Source: JAGHEK01 sp044426235 | GTDB lineage: Bacteria > Bacillota > Clostridia > Peptostreptococcales > Peptostreptococcaceae | NCBI GenBank assembly: GCA_044426235.1 | Contig: JAWXUS010000002.1 | Span: 62,001-126,000 of the forward strand | Reading direction: 5' to 3' | Length of the DNA: 64,000 nucleotides | Shown: positions 26,144 to 35,918 of the stretch, one piece after another | Numbering within the stretch: position 1 is the first letter of the stretch | How the letters are laid out: each line of letters begins with the position of its first letter | The notes under the pieces: model-generated | The model's input: the letters and a program-made list of their open reading frames with translations, nothing else | What the model was told of the DNA's origin: nothing | The model's database searches: none | Program-made: the position numbers and the translations under genes

Positions 26144-26494
26144 ATGACTGTTGAGCAAATTACTAAAGTAATATATGATGCAATAGATGATAAATTAGGT
26201 AAAGATATATCGATTATAAATATAGGAAGTACATCTAGTCTTTGCGACTATTTCGTTATAGCAAGTGGATCTTCTCAAAGACAAGTAAAGGCTATAGCTG
26301 ATAACGTTGAAGATGAACTTACAAAATGTGATATAGAACCAAGAGGAAAAGAAGGTTATGATTCTCAAAATTGGGTACTTCTAGATTACGGAGATGTTAT
26401 GGTTCATGTATTTGATGAAGAAAGCAGAGAGTTCTATAACTTAGAGAAGTTATGGCAAGATGCACCATTCGTTGATGTTGACACGTTAGTTTAA
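26144..26494 (+). CDS. rsfS: Ribosomal silencing factor RsfS
   Basis: 116 residues. RsfS binds L14 and prevents joining of ribosomal subunits under starvation. Family motifs are SSLCDYFVIASGSSQRQVKAIADNV, GYDSQNWVLLDYGDVMVHVFDEESREFYNLEKLW. The gene has AAAGGTGG at 26129-26136 and its own terminator. Confidence 0.96.
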   Translation: MTVEQITKVIYDAIDDKLGKDISIINIGSTSSLCDYFVIASGSSQRQVKAIADNVEDELTKCDIEPRGKEGYDSQNWVLLDYGDVMVHVFDEESREFYNLEKLWQDAPFVDVDTLV

Positions 26495-26503
26495 GTCAAA
26501 ATT

Positions 26504-26543
26504 AAAACTCGTCTTTAAACTTATGTGTTTTGGCGAGTTTTTT
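26504..26543 (+). terminator. Terminator after rsfS
   Basis: AAAACTCG (26504-26511) pairs with CGAGTTTT (26534-26541) across a long inner loop that can partly fold, followed by T. Confidence 0.75.
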
Positions 26544-26576
26544 CATATAAAAATATATAAAATGGAGGAATAAAAA

Positions 26577-28991
26577 ATGTATAGACCAAATGATGTAGAA
26601 AAAAAATGGCAACAAGTTTGGAATGATAATGATCAATATAAAACTAATGCTAAAGACTCTACAAAGCCGAAGTATTATGCACTAGAAATGTTTCCTTATC
26701 CATCAGGAAAAATACATATGGGACACGTTAGAAACTACTCAATAGGAGATGTTGTTTCTAGATTTAAAAAAATGGAAGGGTATAATGTACTTCATCCAAT
26801 GGGATGGGATTCATTTGGACTTCCTGCAGAAAATGCTGCAATAAAGCACGGAATTCATCCACATAACTGGACTATGGAAAATATTGAAGATATGAAAGGA
26901 CAGTTAAAACTTCTTGGATTATCTTACGATTGGGATAGAGAAATTGCAACTTCAACTAAAGAATATTATAAATTTACTCAAGAGATATTCTTAAAGTTCT
27001 TAGAAAAAGGCCTTGCATACAAGAAAAAATCTTTCGTTAACTGGTGTCCTTCTTGTTTAACAGTTCTTGCAAATGAGCAAGTTGTTAATGGTGAATGTGA
27101 TAGATGTGACAGTGAAGTTATAAAGAAAGATTTAGAACAATGGTATCTTAGAATAACTGATTATGCACAAAGATTACTTGATGATATAGATACTTTAGAT
27201 GGTTGGCCTGAAAAAGTAAAAACTATGCAAAAAAACTGGATAGGAAAGAGTACTGGAGCTGAAGTTAACTTTAAAATAGATGGTTTGGACGAAGAAATAG
27301 TAGTTTATACTACAAGACCAGATACTATTTATGGAGTAACTTATATGGTATTAGCACCAGAACACGACTTAGTTAAAAAGTTAGTTTCAGGTACTGAATA
27401 CGAAAAAGATGCTTTAGCATTTGCTAAAGAAACTAGTAAGATGACTGAAATAGAAAGAAATTCTAGTGAAACTGAGAAAAAAGGAATGTTTATAGGTCAC
27501 CACGTTATAAATCCTTTAACTAACAAAAAAGTTCCTCTTTGGATTGCAAATTACGTTTTAGTTGATTACGGAACGGGTGCAGTTATGGCAGTTCCAGAGC
27601 ACGATGAAAGAGATAAAGAGTTTGCTACTAAATATGATCTTGAATTTATGACAGTTATTGATGAAGATAATAATATGGTTAATTCTGATGAGTTTAATGG
27701 AATTGAAAATAGTCAAGCATTCGATCAAATAGTTGAAAAGATTGAAAAAGAAGAATTAGGAAAGAAAACTATAAACTTCAGACTTAGGGATTGGTTAATA
27801 TCAAGACAAAGATATTGGGGTTGTCCAATTCCAATTATTTATTGTGATGATTGTGGAGTAGTTCCTGTTCCAAAGAGTGATTTACCAGTATTACTTCCAA
27901 CAGATGTTGAGTTTAGTGGAAAAGGAGAATCTCCTCTTACAACTTCAAAAGAATTTATGAATGTAACTTGTCCAACTTGTAATAAACCTGCTAGACGTGA
28001 AGTTGATACAATGGATACGTTTATGGATTCGTCTTGGTACTTCTTAAGATATGTTGATTCACAAAATACTGAAGAAATATTTAGTAAGGAATTAGCAGAT
28101 AAGTGGTTACCAGTTGATCAATATATAGGAGGGGTAGAACACGCAATACTTCACCTTTTATATGCAAGATTCTTCACAAAAGCATTTAAAGATATGGGAA
28201 TGTTAAGTTTTGACGAACCATTCAAAAATCTTTTAACTCAAGGAATGGTTCTAAAAGAAGGAACTAAGATGAGTAAGTCAAAAGGAAATGTAGTTTCTCC
28301 AATTGAAATAATAAATGAATTTGGTGCAGATACTGCAAGATTATTTGTATTATTTGCAGCACCACCAGAAAGAGATTTAGATTGGTCAGAACAAGGTGTT
28401 GAAGGGTGCTTTAAATTCTTAAATAGAGTTTATAGAGTTGTTGAAGAATTAGAAGAAACTGTTAAATCTAATCCTGTTATGGGTGAACTTTCAAAAGAAG
28501 ATAAAGAAATGAGATTTAAAACTCACTCAACTCTTAAGAAGGTAACTGATGATTTAAGTGAAAGATTTGGATTTAATACTGCAATATCATCACTTATGGA
28601 ACTTGTAAATGATATATATAAATATAAAGAACTTGAAAATAGAAATGACTTTGTTATAAAAGAAACTATTGAATCAATAGTAACTATAATAGCACCATTT
28701 GCACCGCATATTGGTGAAGAAATGTGGTCATTAATAGGTAAAGAAGGAAGTATATTTGATATTATTTGGCCTAAATTTGATGAAACTGCACTTGTAAAAG
28801 ATGAAGTTGAAGTTGTTGTTCAAATAAATGGTAAAGTAAAAGGAAAATTAAGTGTATCACCAAATCTTTCAAGAGAAGAAATGGAGAAAGTAGCACTTGC
28901 AGATAGTAATATAAAATCATTAACTGAAGGAAAAACTATTGTTAAAGTAGTTGCAGTTCCTAAGAAGTTAGTTAATATAGTTATTAAGTAA
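26577..28991 (+). CDS. leuS: Leucyl-tRNA synthetase
   Basis: 804 residues, class I synthetase charging tRNA-Leu. The HIGH element is PYPSGKIHMGHVRNY, the KMSKS element GTKMSKSKGNVVSP. The zinc region has CPSC and CDRCDS-type cysteines, and the CP1 editing domain carries TTRPDTIYGVTYMVLAPEH. No T-box leader is seen upstream; only the rsfS terminator lies between. Length is normal. Confidence 0.98.
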   Translation: MYRPNDVEKKWQQVWNDNDQYKTNAKDSTKPKYYALEMFPYPSGKIHMGHVRNYSIGDVVSRFKKMEGYNVLHPMGWDSFGLPAENAAIKHGIHPHNWTMENIEDMKGQLKLLGLSYDWDREIATSTKEYYKFTQEIFLKFLEKGLAYKKKSFVNWCPSCLTVLANEQVVNGECDRCDSEVIKKDLEQWYLRITDYAQRLLDDIDTLDGWPEKVKTMQKNWIGKSTGAEVNFKIDGLDEEIVVYTTRPDTIYGVTYMVLAPEHDLVKKLVSGTEYEKDALAFAKETSKMTEIERNSSETEKKGMFIGHHVINPLTNKKVPLWIANYVLVDYGTGAVMAVPEHDERDKEFATKYDLEFMTVIDEDNNMVNSDEFNGIENSQAFDQIVEKIEKEELGKKTINFRLRDWLISRQRYWGCPIPIIYCDDCGVVPVPKSDLPVLLPTDVEFSGKGESPLTTSKEFMNVTCPTCNKPARREVDTMDTFMDSSWYFLRYVDSQNTEEIFSKELADKWLPVDQYIGGVEHAILHLLYARFFTKAFKDMGMLSFDEPFKNLLTQGMVLKEGTKMSKSKGNVVSPIEIINEFGADTARLFVLFAAPPERDLDWSEQGVEGCFKFLNRVYRVVEELEETVKSNPVMGELSKEDKEMRFKTHSTLKKVTDDLSERFGFNTAISSLMELVNDIYKYKELENRNDFVIKETIESIVTIIAPFAPHIGEEMWSLIGKEGSIFDIIWPKFDETALVKDEVEVVVQINGKVKGKLSVSPNLSREEMEKVALADSNIKSLTEGKTIVKVVAVPKKLVNIVIK

Positions 28992-28997
28992 TAGTTT

Positions 28998-29027
28998 AAA
29001 ACTCTGATAATTTATCAGAGTTTTTTT
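28998..29027 (+). terminator. Terminator after leuS
   Basis: AAAACTCTGATAA pairs with TTATCAGAGTTTT around a very short loop, followed by T7. Confidence 0.92.
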
Positions 29028-29053
29028 ATTTGCAGAAATATTTTAATATTCTT

Positions 29054-29082
29054 TTGAAAATTATGACAACTTGTGATACAAT
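29054..29082 (+). promoter_or_regulatory. Sigma-A promoter for ilvA-ridA
   Basis: TTGAAA at 29054-29059, 17-base spacer, TACAAT at 29077-29082. The ilvA start is 34 bases downstream. Confidence 0.75.
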
Positions 29083-29115
29083 TAAATAAGGAAAACGTTG
29101 ATAGAGGAGTAGAGA

Positions 29116-30324
29116 ATGATTACAATAAATGATATAAAAAAAGCACAAAATGTCATAAAAGATGTTGTAAGAAAAACAGATTTAATCAAAAGTCATAGAC
29201 TTAGTAATCAAATAAATTCAAACGTTTATTTTAAATGTGAGAACCTACAAAGAACAGGATCATTTAAGTTAAGGGGAGCTAGTAACAAAATATATAACTT
29301 AAGTGAAGAAGAAAAACAAAGAGGTGTAATAGCATCTAGTGCAGGAAATCACGCACAAGGCGTTGCACTTAGTGCAAGTAAAAATAATATAAAATCAATA
29401 GTTGTTATGCCTCAAACTGCACCACTTGCAAAGGTTGCAGCGACTAAAGATTATGGAGCAGAAGTTATACAAGAAGGACTTGTATATGATGATGCATACA
29501 ACAAAGCAATGGAAATTCAAAAAGAAACTAATATGGTGTTTCTTCACCCATTTGATGATGAATTTGTAATAGCAGGTCAAGGAACTATAGGACTTGAAAT
29601 TTATGAACAATTAGATGGAAATATTGATACAGTTATTTGTCCAATTGGTGGAGGAGGACTTATTGCAGGTGTTTCACTTGCTATTAAGAGCTTGAATAAA
29701 AACATTAAAGTTATTGGAGTTCAAACTGAAAATATTCCTTCAATGAAAGAATCAATTGATAATAATTGTGTTACTACTGCATTTAAAAATACTACTATTG
29801 CAGATGGTATAGCAGTTAAAACTCCGGGAACCAAAACTTTTGAGATAATAAAAGATTATGTTGATGAAATATTAACTGTTAGTGAGGAAGAGATAGCACA
29901 AGGAATTCTTTTCTCAATGGAAAATCAAAAGTTACTAGTTGAGGGTTCAGGTGCAGTTTGTACTGCAGCACTAATTAGTAAGAAATACATTCCCAAAAAA
30001 GATGAAAATGTAGTTTGCATATTATCAGGAGGAAATGTTGATATAAATAAGATTTATAGAGTCATAGGAAGCGCATTATATACTGAAGGTAGAAGGTTTA
30101 AATTTAAAACTGAGATAGAAGATAGACCAGGAGGTCTTGCAATTTTAACTAAAGCCATAAGTGATACTAATGCAAACATTTTAAGTGCAAATTTAACAAG
30201 ATTAACTGCAGATGCTACTTTAGGTAGTCAAACAGTTGAAATTGTTCTTGAGACTTTTAATAAAGAGCACGTTGAAACTATAATAGATGTTATAGAAAAA
30301 GCAGGATTTAAAATACAATTATAG
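29116..30324 (+). CDS. ilvA: Threonine ammonia-lyase (threonine dehydratase)
   Basis: 402 residues. A PLP enzyme that converts threonine to 2-oxobutyrate and ammonia. The PLP lysine is in TGSFKLRGASNK, the phosphate-binding loop is GGGGLIAGV, and SSAGNHAQGVALSA is the substrate loop. The C-terminal 80 residues form one ACT-like domain (FKTEIEDRPGGLAILTKAISD), the short TdcB/IlvA2 arrangement rather than the long biosynthetic type. It is followed 13 bases later by ridA, which removes the reactive enamine intermediate it releases. Confidence 0.93.
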   Translation: MITINDIKKAQNVIKDVVRKTDLIKSHRLSNQINSNVYFKCENLQRTGSFKLRGASNKIYNLSEEEKQRGVIASSAGNHAQGVALSASKNNIKSIVVMPQTAPLAKVAATKDYGAEVIQEGLVYDDAYNKAMEIQKETNMVFLHPFDDEFVIAGQGTIGLEIYEQLDGNIDTVICPIGGGGLIAGVSLAIKSLNKNIKVIGVQTENIPSMKESIDNNCVTTAFKNTTIADGIAVKTPGTKTFEIIKDYVDEILTVSEEEIAQGILFSMENQKLLVEGSGAVCTAALISKKYIPKKDENVVCILSGGNVDINKIYRVIGSALYTEGRRFKFKTEIEDRPGGLAILTKAISDTNANILSANLTRLTADATLGSQTVEIVLETFNKEHVETIIDVIEKAGFKIQL

Positions 30325-30337
30325 AGGAGTTATTCTT

Positions 30338-30712
30338 ATGGAAATAATACAAACTAAAAAAGCACCACAAGCTATTGGACCATATTCACAATCAATAAAA
30401 GCTAATAATATGCTTTTTGTGTCAGGTCAAATTCCTCTAAATCCAGAAACTATGGAAATTGTGAGTGAAGATATTAAAGATCAAACTAAACAATGTCTTG
30501 AGAATGTAGGAGCTATTTTAAAAGAAGCAGGGCTTGATTTTAAAAATGTTGTTAAATGTGGTGTATTTATAAAAGATATGAATGAATTTAATGATATAAA
30601 TGAAGTATATACTGCGTATTTTAATAATTATAAACCAGCTAGAGCTTGTGTTGAAGTATCTAGGTTACCAAAAGATGTTAAAGTTGAAATTGAAGTTATA
30701 GCAGTATTTTAA
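30338..30712 (+). CDS. ridA: Enamine/imine deaminase RidA
   Basis: 124 residues. RidA hydrolyses 2-aminoacrylate and 2-aminocrotonate made by PLP dehydratases such as the IlvA encoded just upstream. Signature residues: APQAIGPYSQSIKANNMLFVSGQIPL, the arginine in KPARACVEVSRLPKDVKVEIEVIA. The pair shares one promoter and one terminator. Confidence 0.96.
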   Translation: MEIIQTKKAPQAIGPYSQSIKANNMLFVSGQIPLNPETMEIVSEDIKDQTKQCLENVGAILKEAGLDFKNVVKCGVFIKDMNEFNDINEVYTAYFNNYKPARACVEVSRLPKDVKVEIEVIAVF

Positions 30713-30733
30713 ATGACCTATTTAGGTCATTTT
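30711..30733 (+). terminator. Terminator after ridA
   Basis: AAATGACCT (30711-30719) pairs with AGGTCATTT (30724-30732), loop of four, then TTATT. Confidence 0.85.
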
Positions 30734-30818
30734 TATTACAAAAATTAATAATAAAAAGGATAGTTAGGTGAAATCTAGAATATCTTAGAATAAGTATGAA
30801 AGTTAGGGGGTAGTAAAA

Positions 30819-32426
30819 TTGGATTCGCAAGTTTATTTTGGAATAGATCTTGGAACTACAAATACTGTTGTTTCAAAAGGAACTATACTTGAAAATGGAT
30901 ATATAGAAACAGAAATAATGGAAATTGAGCAGTTTGATAGAAATAAAGAAATAATATTTGACTACACACTTCCATCTGTTCTTTATGTTGATGAAAATGA
31001 TAAAGAGTATGTTGGAAGTATTTCTAAGAGTATAAAACTTAAATATTCTAAGAAAGTTTTAGCAAACACAAAAAGATATATTGGCACTGATGAAAATTGG
31101 AAATTAAAAGATAAAACTTATAATGCAAAAGATGTTGCTAAAATAATTCTTAAAACGTGCAGAGAATCTATGATAAAACATAATAGTGATAAGCCAGTTG
31201 AGAAAGTTACAATAACTGTTCCAGCATCTTTTAATACAGATCAGATAAAAGATACTAAAGATGCAGCACTTGAAATAGGCTTTAAAGATGTTAGTTTAAT
31301 TCCAGAACCGACTTCAGCACTTATTGATTTTATAAATGAAAAATTAAACCATTTAAATATTAAAAAAAGTGCTAGAGTTTTAATTTTTGATTTAGGTGGT
31401 GGAACTTGTGATATTGCAGTAGTTGACGTTTTACTTGATGGTAAAAAGTTAGAGTTTTGCGAAATTGCGATAGGAAGATATAATGAACTTGGTGGGATTG
31501 ATTTTGATAATACAGTTTCATTATTTAAGTTCAACGAATTTTTGGATAAGAATAATATAGAGTATGATACTTTATTACAAACTGAAAAAGATGAAATGAT
31601 AAGAAGTCTTAGGATTTTTGCAGAAAGAGCGAAAGAAAGTATTTCTATGGACGTTGAAAAAGGAACTTATTTTGGCCAAAAATACAAAGAAGAACTAAAG
31701 AATTTCTACAAAAATAAAAATTACAGTTTTTCAATCGATAAAGATGAATATGATTTTATTATAAAAGAATTTTTCGAATATACTAAAGATAATAAAACAA
31801 AATTAGAAGAAGAAAAGCATAAAAATATAATATCACCGATAATTAATACCTTAAATGATTATGATATAGATTTAGAGAGTATTGAATATTTATTTTTAAC
31901 TGGTGGTATGACAAAATATGAAACTATAAGAGAAGAAATTAGAAAGTTATTAAAATTAACTAATGAACAAATTATAAGATCATCAGATTGCTTAAGTAGT
32001 GTTTCAAAAGGTGCAGTAATTTATAATTATTATGAAACTACAATAAATAGTTTAGAAGATACTACAACTAATAAAAAGTTTGAATTTAAGAGAGTTTTAG
32101 CCGAGGCTATAATGATTGATGTAAAGGAGGGGCTACCTGTTGTTATAATAAAGTCTAATCAAGAAGTACCGTATAAAGGTACATTGAAAGGGATTTTAAA
32201 AACTACTAGTCCATCAGGAATTGATATAAACTTATATGCTGGAATTGATGAATTTGATTCTAAGATGAGAATTCAAAGAAAATACAAGGCATATTTTAAG
32301 ACACCAAAAAAACCTAAGACATTAATAGATATAGAGTTTTCAATAGATAAGGATAAATATTTGACAATTTATATTTTAGTTGATGGTGAAAAAATAGAAT
32401 TAAAACAAGAAGTAGATTTCTTATAG
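30819..32426 (+). CDS. Divergent Hsp70-family ATPase with truncated substrate-binding part
   Basis: 535 residues. Actin/Hsp70 ATPase motifs are intact: GIDLGTTNT (5-13), ILIFDLGGGTCDIAVVDV and FLTGGMTKYETI. The central part differs much from DnaK. After residue about 410 only 120 residues remain: they resemble a beta substrate-binding subdomain (GLPVVIIKSNQEVPYKGTLKGIL, later KTLIDIEFSIDKDKYLTIYI) and the helical lid is absent. It is not the housekeeping DnaK (at 60758). The start is TTG behind AGGGGGT at 30804-30810. It opens a coupled operon with a helical-repeat protein and a beta-CASP protein; function unknown. Confidence 0.85.
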   Translation: MDSQVYFGIDLGTTNTVVSKGTILENGYIETEIMEIEQFDRNKEIIFDYTLPSVLYVDENDKEYVGSISKSIKLKYSKKVLANTKRYIGTDENWKLKDKTYNAKDVAKIILKTCRESMIKHNSDKPVEKVTITVPASFNTDQIKDTKDAALEIGFKDVSLIPEPTSALIDFINEKLNHLNIKKSARVLIFDLGGGTCDIAVVDVLLDGKKLEFCEIAIGRYNELGGIDFDNTVSLFKFNEFLDKNNIEYDTLLQTEKDEMIRSLRIFAERAKESISMDVEKGTYFGQKYKEELKNFYKNKNYSFSIDKDEYDFIIKEFFEYTKDNKTKLEEEKHKNIISPIINTLNDYDIDLESIEYLFLTGGMTKYETIREEIRKLLKLTNEQIIRSSDCLSSVSKGAVIYNYYETTINSLEDTTTNKKFEFKRVLAEAIMIDVKEGLPVVIIKSNQEVPYKGTLKGILKTTSPSGIDINLYAGIDEFDSKMRIQRKYKAYFKTPKKPKTLIDIEFSIDKDKYLTIYILVDGEKIELKQEVDFL

Positions 32427-32438
32427 GGGGCGTCGTAT

Positions 32439-34013
32439 GTGATATTAGCTAATTTAGAGGATTTAGATAAGTATAAAAATAGTTTGAATTCAAAAAAAGA
32501 TCTAATTATAAATAATACTAATTTAGTTGGAGAATGTACAAAAAATTCTTACAATAATAAATTATTCTTTTGGAATTTTGATTCTTTAGATTTAAAGAAT
32601 TTAGTTAAAGTTTTTGAAGAATTTAGAGATAAAGAACTCAAAGTAAATGGATTTAAAATAAAAATAAAAAATATTGCTAATGATATGATTTCAAAAAATG
32701 TATGTCCGATAGAGGCTATACTTTATGCATCAAAGAGTGTTAACTCACTTCTTGAGGAAAATAATATTTTACTTGATTCATTATCAGATATAATAAAGGA
32801 AGTTTATTTTATTGATGAAAAAAAATATAAGCAAACTATAGAATTTATTCTTAAAGAATGGACTTATAAAAATCAATTAAGAATAGTGATAAGCTCTTGT
32901 GGTAAAATAAAAGATTTAGATTTAATTGATTTAATATATGAACTTCATTCAGAAACTGATAATAAGTTTATTTGTCTTAAATGTTTTATGAATATATTTG
33001 ACGAAAAAACTATGGATTATTCATTATCATTAATTTCAAGAAATAATGAATTTGATAGTACAGAAGTTGAAATGTCTAAATATTTTATTAATCAATATAA
33101 AAATAGATTTGGACAAATAGGAATTAAAAAAGCAGAGAAATACATTTTAGATGAAAATATAAATAAGCAATCAAGAAAAGTAATTAGCCGTGCTATACCA
33201 AATACTGAAAAAATTGAGAGTATAACACTTAATTTAATGATAAAAAAGGCTAAAAACTGGGAGAATGAAGAAAACTTTGAAGAAGTATTTTTAGAATGGA
33301 TGCAAGATACTAAAACTAGAAAAGATGCATTTTTATCAATTAGATATTCAAACTGTAAAAATGTTGAAAATATGATTTGTTATATTATTGAGAATTATGA
33401 TTGTAATTCGATTGAGATTGGGACGGCTCTGATTACTATTGCACAGTGGGCAAGTAGAATGGGGATTAGTGAAAATTTCTTTGAAATGATAAATAAATAT
33501 AAGATGGATGAAAGTAAAATTATGTATTGTAATGCCGCAATGTGTAGTATTGGTTATGAAAGTGAATCAATAGAATTAATAAAGGACTATCTTGAAGAGG
33601 AAATCTATAATCATAGACATATTTTTTCAATAATTAGAGATTGTTCATATAAAAGCAGTAAACTTCTTAGACGTTCAGTTAGAAATGTTTATAGAGAATA
33701 TTTTTCAAGTAATGATGAAGTTAAAATTCAAAAGGCTTTAAATGGTGCTTTTGAACTTTGTTATAAGCCAAAGTTTAATTTTAAAGATATAGTTATGTTT
33801 GAAATTAAAAGATTGGTAATTAATAAAAAAATGCTTAGTGATGAAATTTATTTATCAACAATAAATTTAATAGATAGGATACTTAATGATAAGAATAAGG
33901 ATGATTTTTTAGATATATTATTTTTTATAATTGAAAACGACTCAATTGGAAGTGAAATAAAAAATAAAGCAGTACTTTTACTTAAAAGATTAAAGGTTAA
34001 TCCGCCGAATTAA
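32439..34013 (+). CDS. Unknown helical-repeat protein of the Hsp70/beta-CASP operon
   Basis: 524 residues with no recognised domain name. The sequence looks all-helical, with repeating amphipathic pairs of about 35 residues from about 100 onward (IEFILKEWTYKNQLRIVISS; SKYFINQYKNRFGQIGIKKA; ALITIAQWASRMGISENFF), as in HEAT/ARM-like solenoids. No signal or membrane segment. The start is GTG behind AGGGGGC; a possible ATG at 32437 is out of frame. The stop overlaps the next ATG by one base (TAATG), so translation is coupled. A scaffold or client adaptor between the Hsp70-like and nuclease-like proteins is a guess. Confidence 0.75.
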   Translation: MILANLEDLDKYKNSLNSKKDLIINNTNLVGECTKNSYNNKLFFWNFDSLDLKNLVKVFEEFRDKELKVNGFKIKIKNIANDMISKNVCPIEAILYASKSVNSLLEENNILLDSLSDIIKEVYFIDEKKYKQTIEFILKEWTYKNQLRIVISSCGKIKDLDLIDLIYELHSETDNKFICLKCFMNIFDEKTMDYSLSLISRNNEFDSTEVEMSKYFINQYKNRFGQIGIKKAEKYILDENINKQSRKVISRAIPNTEKIESITLNLMIKKAKNWENEENFEEVFLEWMQDTKTRKDAFLSIRYSNCKNVENMICYIIENYDCNSIEIGTALITIAQWASRMGISENFFEMINKYKMDESKIMYCNAAMCSIGYESESIELIKDYLEEEIYNHRHIFSIIRDCSYKSSKLLRRSVRNVYREYFSSNDEVKIQKALNGAFELCYKPKFNFKDIVMFEIKRLVINKKMLSDEIYLSTINLIDRILNDKNKDDFLDILFFIIENDSIGSEIKNKAVLLLKRLKVNPPN

Positions 34014-35890
34014 TGTATAAGTATAAAAATTCAAGTTTAACTAAAAATGAAGTCGATAAAATCACAAATAATATCTTATTAAAATCACCAAAGCTAGAAA
34101 CGTTAGACAAAGAATCTTTAGAAAAAGTTGAAGATTTTGTTGAAAATGTGCTTTACGCACAACTTGGTAAAAAGAATTTTATGGAACAATTATCTTTAAT
34201 TAAATATATTAAAAAGGATTACCCAATTTCATATCAATATGGATTTGAGAGTTTTTTATCTAATAAAAATAGTTATGGAATAATTTATGCAATACTCTCA
34301 CTTTTAAATTTGGAACTTTATAATCAAGCAAATAGCTTGTTTAGAGAATATAAAGACGAAATTATAGAAATAATAAATTCTAATAAATGTAATATTGATG
34401 AATTTATAAATTTCTTAATATATTTTAAAATTCCATTAATTTATGTTGATGATATTTCAAGTAGATTAGATACTATAGTAGATAAAAGAAAAAAATATTT
34501 ATATATTTTAAGTAATGTAATGAATGATAGGCGAGAAGAACTTAAAAATCAAAAAATTGATATTAATGAGTTTTCAAAGGATATGATAAATATATTAAGC
34601 CAACTTGGACTTAATAAAGTTATAGATCTTATTCATTTAGAAATTGAAAATAAGCCTTATAAAATTGAAAATTGCGATGATTTAGAAAACTATATAGTAA
34701 AAAGTATAGTAGATACAGTTCATATTTATGAAGAAAAGAAAGTTCCATATAAAACTGTAAATAAATATAATTTTAAAGATGATTTCTTTGAAATAGTAAG
34801 TTATAAATCAAAATCAATAGTGAATATGCACATTTTAAAAATTGGAGATGAATATTTAGTTATTGATTGTGGAGCAGAAATAACGTCAACTAGTATAAAA
34901 AAGATTGATATAGATAATTTTTTATTAAAAAATAATATACCAAAAGAAAAATTAAAAAATATAATTATAACTCACGCTCATCTTGATCATTATGGAAGTG
35001 TGGACTTAATAAATGATTTTATTGAAAATATTTATATAACAAGGGATACTTTCGATATGATTAGAGTTATCGACAAGAATATATATATAGATAAACAAAA
35101 GTTAAATTTAAAAGAGAATACAGACAAATTTAAAATTAATGATTTAGAAGTAGAGTTCATACCAAGTAATCATATAAGAGGATCTGTTTGTATATTTATT
35201 AGATATAAAGGAAAAACAATAGTTCATACTGGAGATTTTTCTTTAAATGATCAATTAACTACTAGAAATTTATCTCTTAGATGTTTTGAAAATTATAAGA
35301 ATTGTGATTATTTAATAATGGAGTCGACTTATGGTTATAGGCAAGTCGAAGTTCCATATAATTATAAAAAAGTAATTCTTGCATACTTTGTTAATTTATC
35401 AGTTAGAAACAACATAAAAGTTATAATTCCATCATCTGCAATAGGAAAATCACAAGAGTGTTTTGATATAGTAAAAAGTGATTTACCAGAAACCAAAATA
35501 ATAATTGATGGACTTGCAACTAAAGTAAATAAAATTTACTATAGAGATAGTAAGGAAATTTGTTTAAAGAGAAAATCAATTTATGATAAATACTACGAAA
35601 ATGAAGTTATAGTAGCAAGTGGTCGTGCACTTAGTAAAGGAAGTTGTGCTTTTGAGTATTATGATTTAGCACTTAAGGATAGTAGTATGGTAACATTTAT
35701 TAAAAATGGATATATAGATAAAGATACTATGTATGATAAGTTAAAAATTTATGATGGAGTAAAGATAAATGTAATGGACGTTAGTCTTACTTCACACGCA
35801 AATTATGATGATTTAATTTCTTTAGTAGAGTTTCTAAATCCAACAAATTTAGTTTTAGTACACGGAGATGGAATAAAGGGTTATATATAA
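34013..35890 (+). CDS. Beta-CASP metallo-beta-lactamase protein with helical N-terminal domain
   Basis: 625 residues. The first 265 or so are helical and unassigned. The metallo-beta-lactamase core follows with HAHLDH (321-326), SNHIRGS and HTGDFS, then beta-CASP elements: ESTYGYRQVE (motif A), IPSSAIGKSQECFDI, and the C-terminal SLTSHANYDDLISLVEFLNPTNLVLVHGD (motif C). This is the architecture of RNA/DNA-processing nucleases such as CPSF-73-like and RNase J-like enzymes, with apparently complete metal ligands. The separate N-terminal domain is unusual. The start ATG overlaps the preceding stop and has no good ribosome-binding site, indicating coupling. Confidence 0.85.
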   Translation: MYKYKNSSLTKNEVDKITNNILLKSPKLETLDKESLEKVEDFVENVLYAQLGKKNFMEQLSLIKYIKKDYPISYQYGFESFLSNKNSYGIIYAILSLLNLELYNQANSLFREYKDEIIEIINSNKCNIDEFINFLIYFKIPLIYVDDISSRLDTIVDKRKKYLYILSNVMNDRREELKNQKIDINEFSKDMINILSQLGLNKVIDLIHLEIENKPYKIENCDDLENYIVKSIVDTVHIYEEKKVPYKTVNKYNFKDDFFEIVSYKSKSIVNMHILKIGDEYLVIDCGAEITSTSIKKIDIDNFLLKNNIPKEKLKNIIITHAHLDHYGSVDLINDFIENIYITRDTFDMIRVIDKNIYIDKQKLNLKENTDKFKINDLEVEFIPSNHIRGSVCIFIRYKGKTIVHTGDFSLNDQLTTRNLSLRCFENYKNCDYLIMESTYGYRQVEVPYNYKKVILAYFVNLSVRNNIKVIIPSSAIGKSQECFDIVKSDLPETKIIIDGLATKVNKIYYRDSKEICLKRKSIYDKYYENEVIVASGRALSKGSCAFEYYDLALKDSSMVTFIKNGYIDKDTMYDKLKIYDGVKINVMDVSLTSHANYDDLISLVEFLNPTNLVLVHGDGIKGYI

Positions 35891-35918
35891 AAATAAAGGG
35901 TATATACCCTTTATTTTT
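35889..35918. terminator. Bidirectional terminator between the beta-CASP gene and dacF
   Basis: AAAAATAAAGGGTA and TACCCTTTATTTTT are perfect complements around TA, with T on both outer strands. Confidence 0.9.

Noticed and set aside
26495..26576. T-box leader for leuS
   Set aside because: The gap is too short and has only the rsfS terminator; no T-box core is seen.
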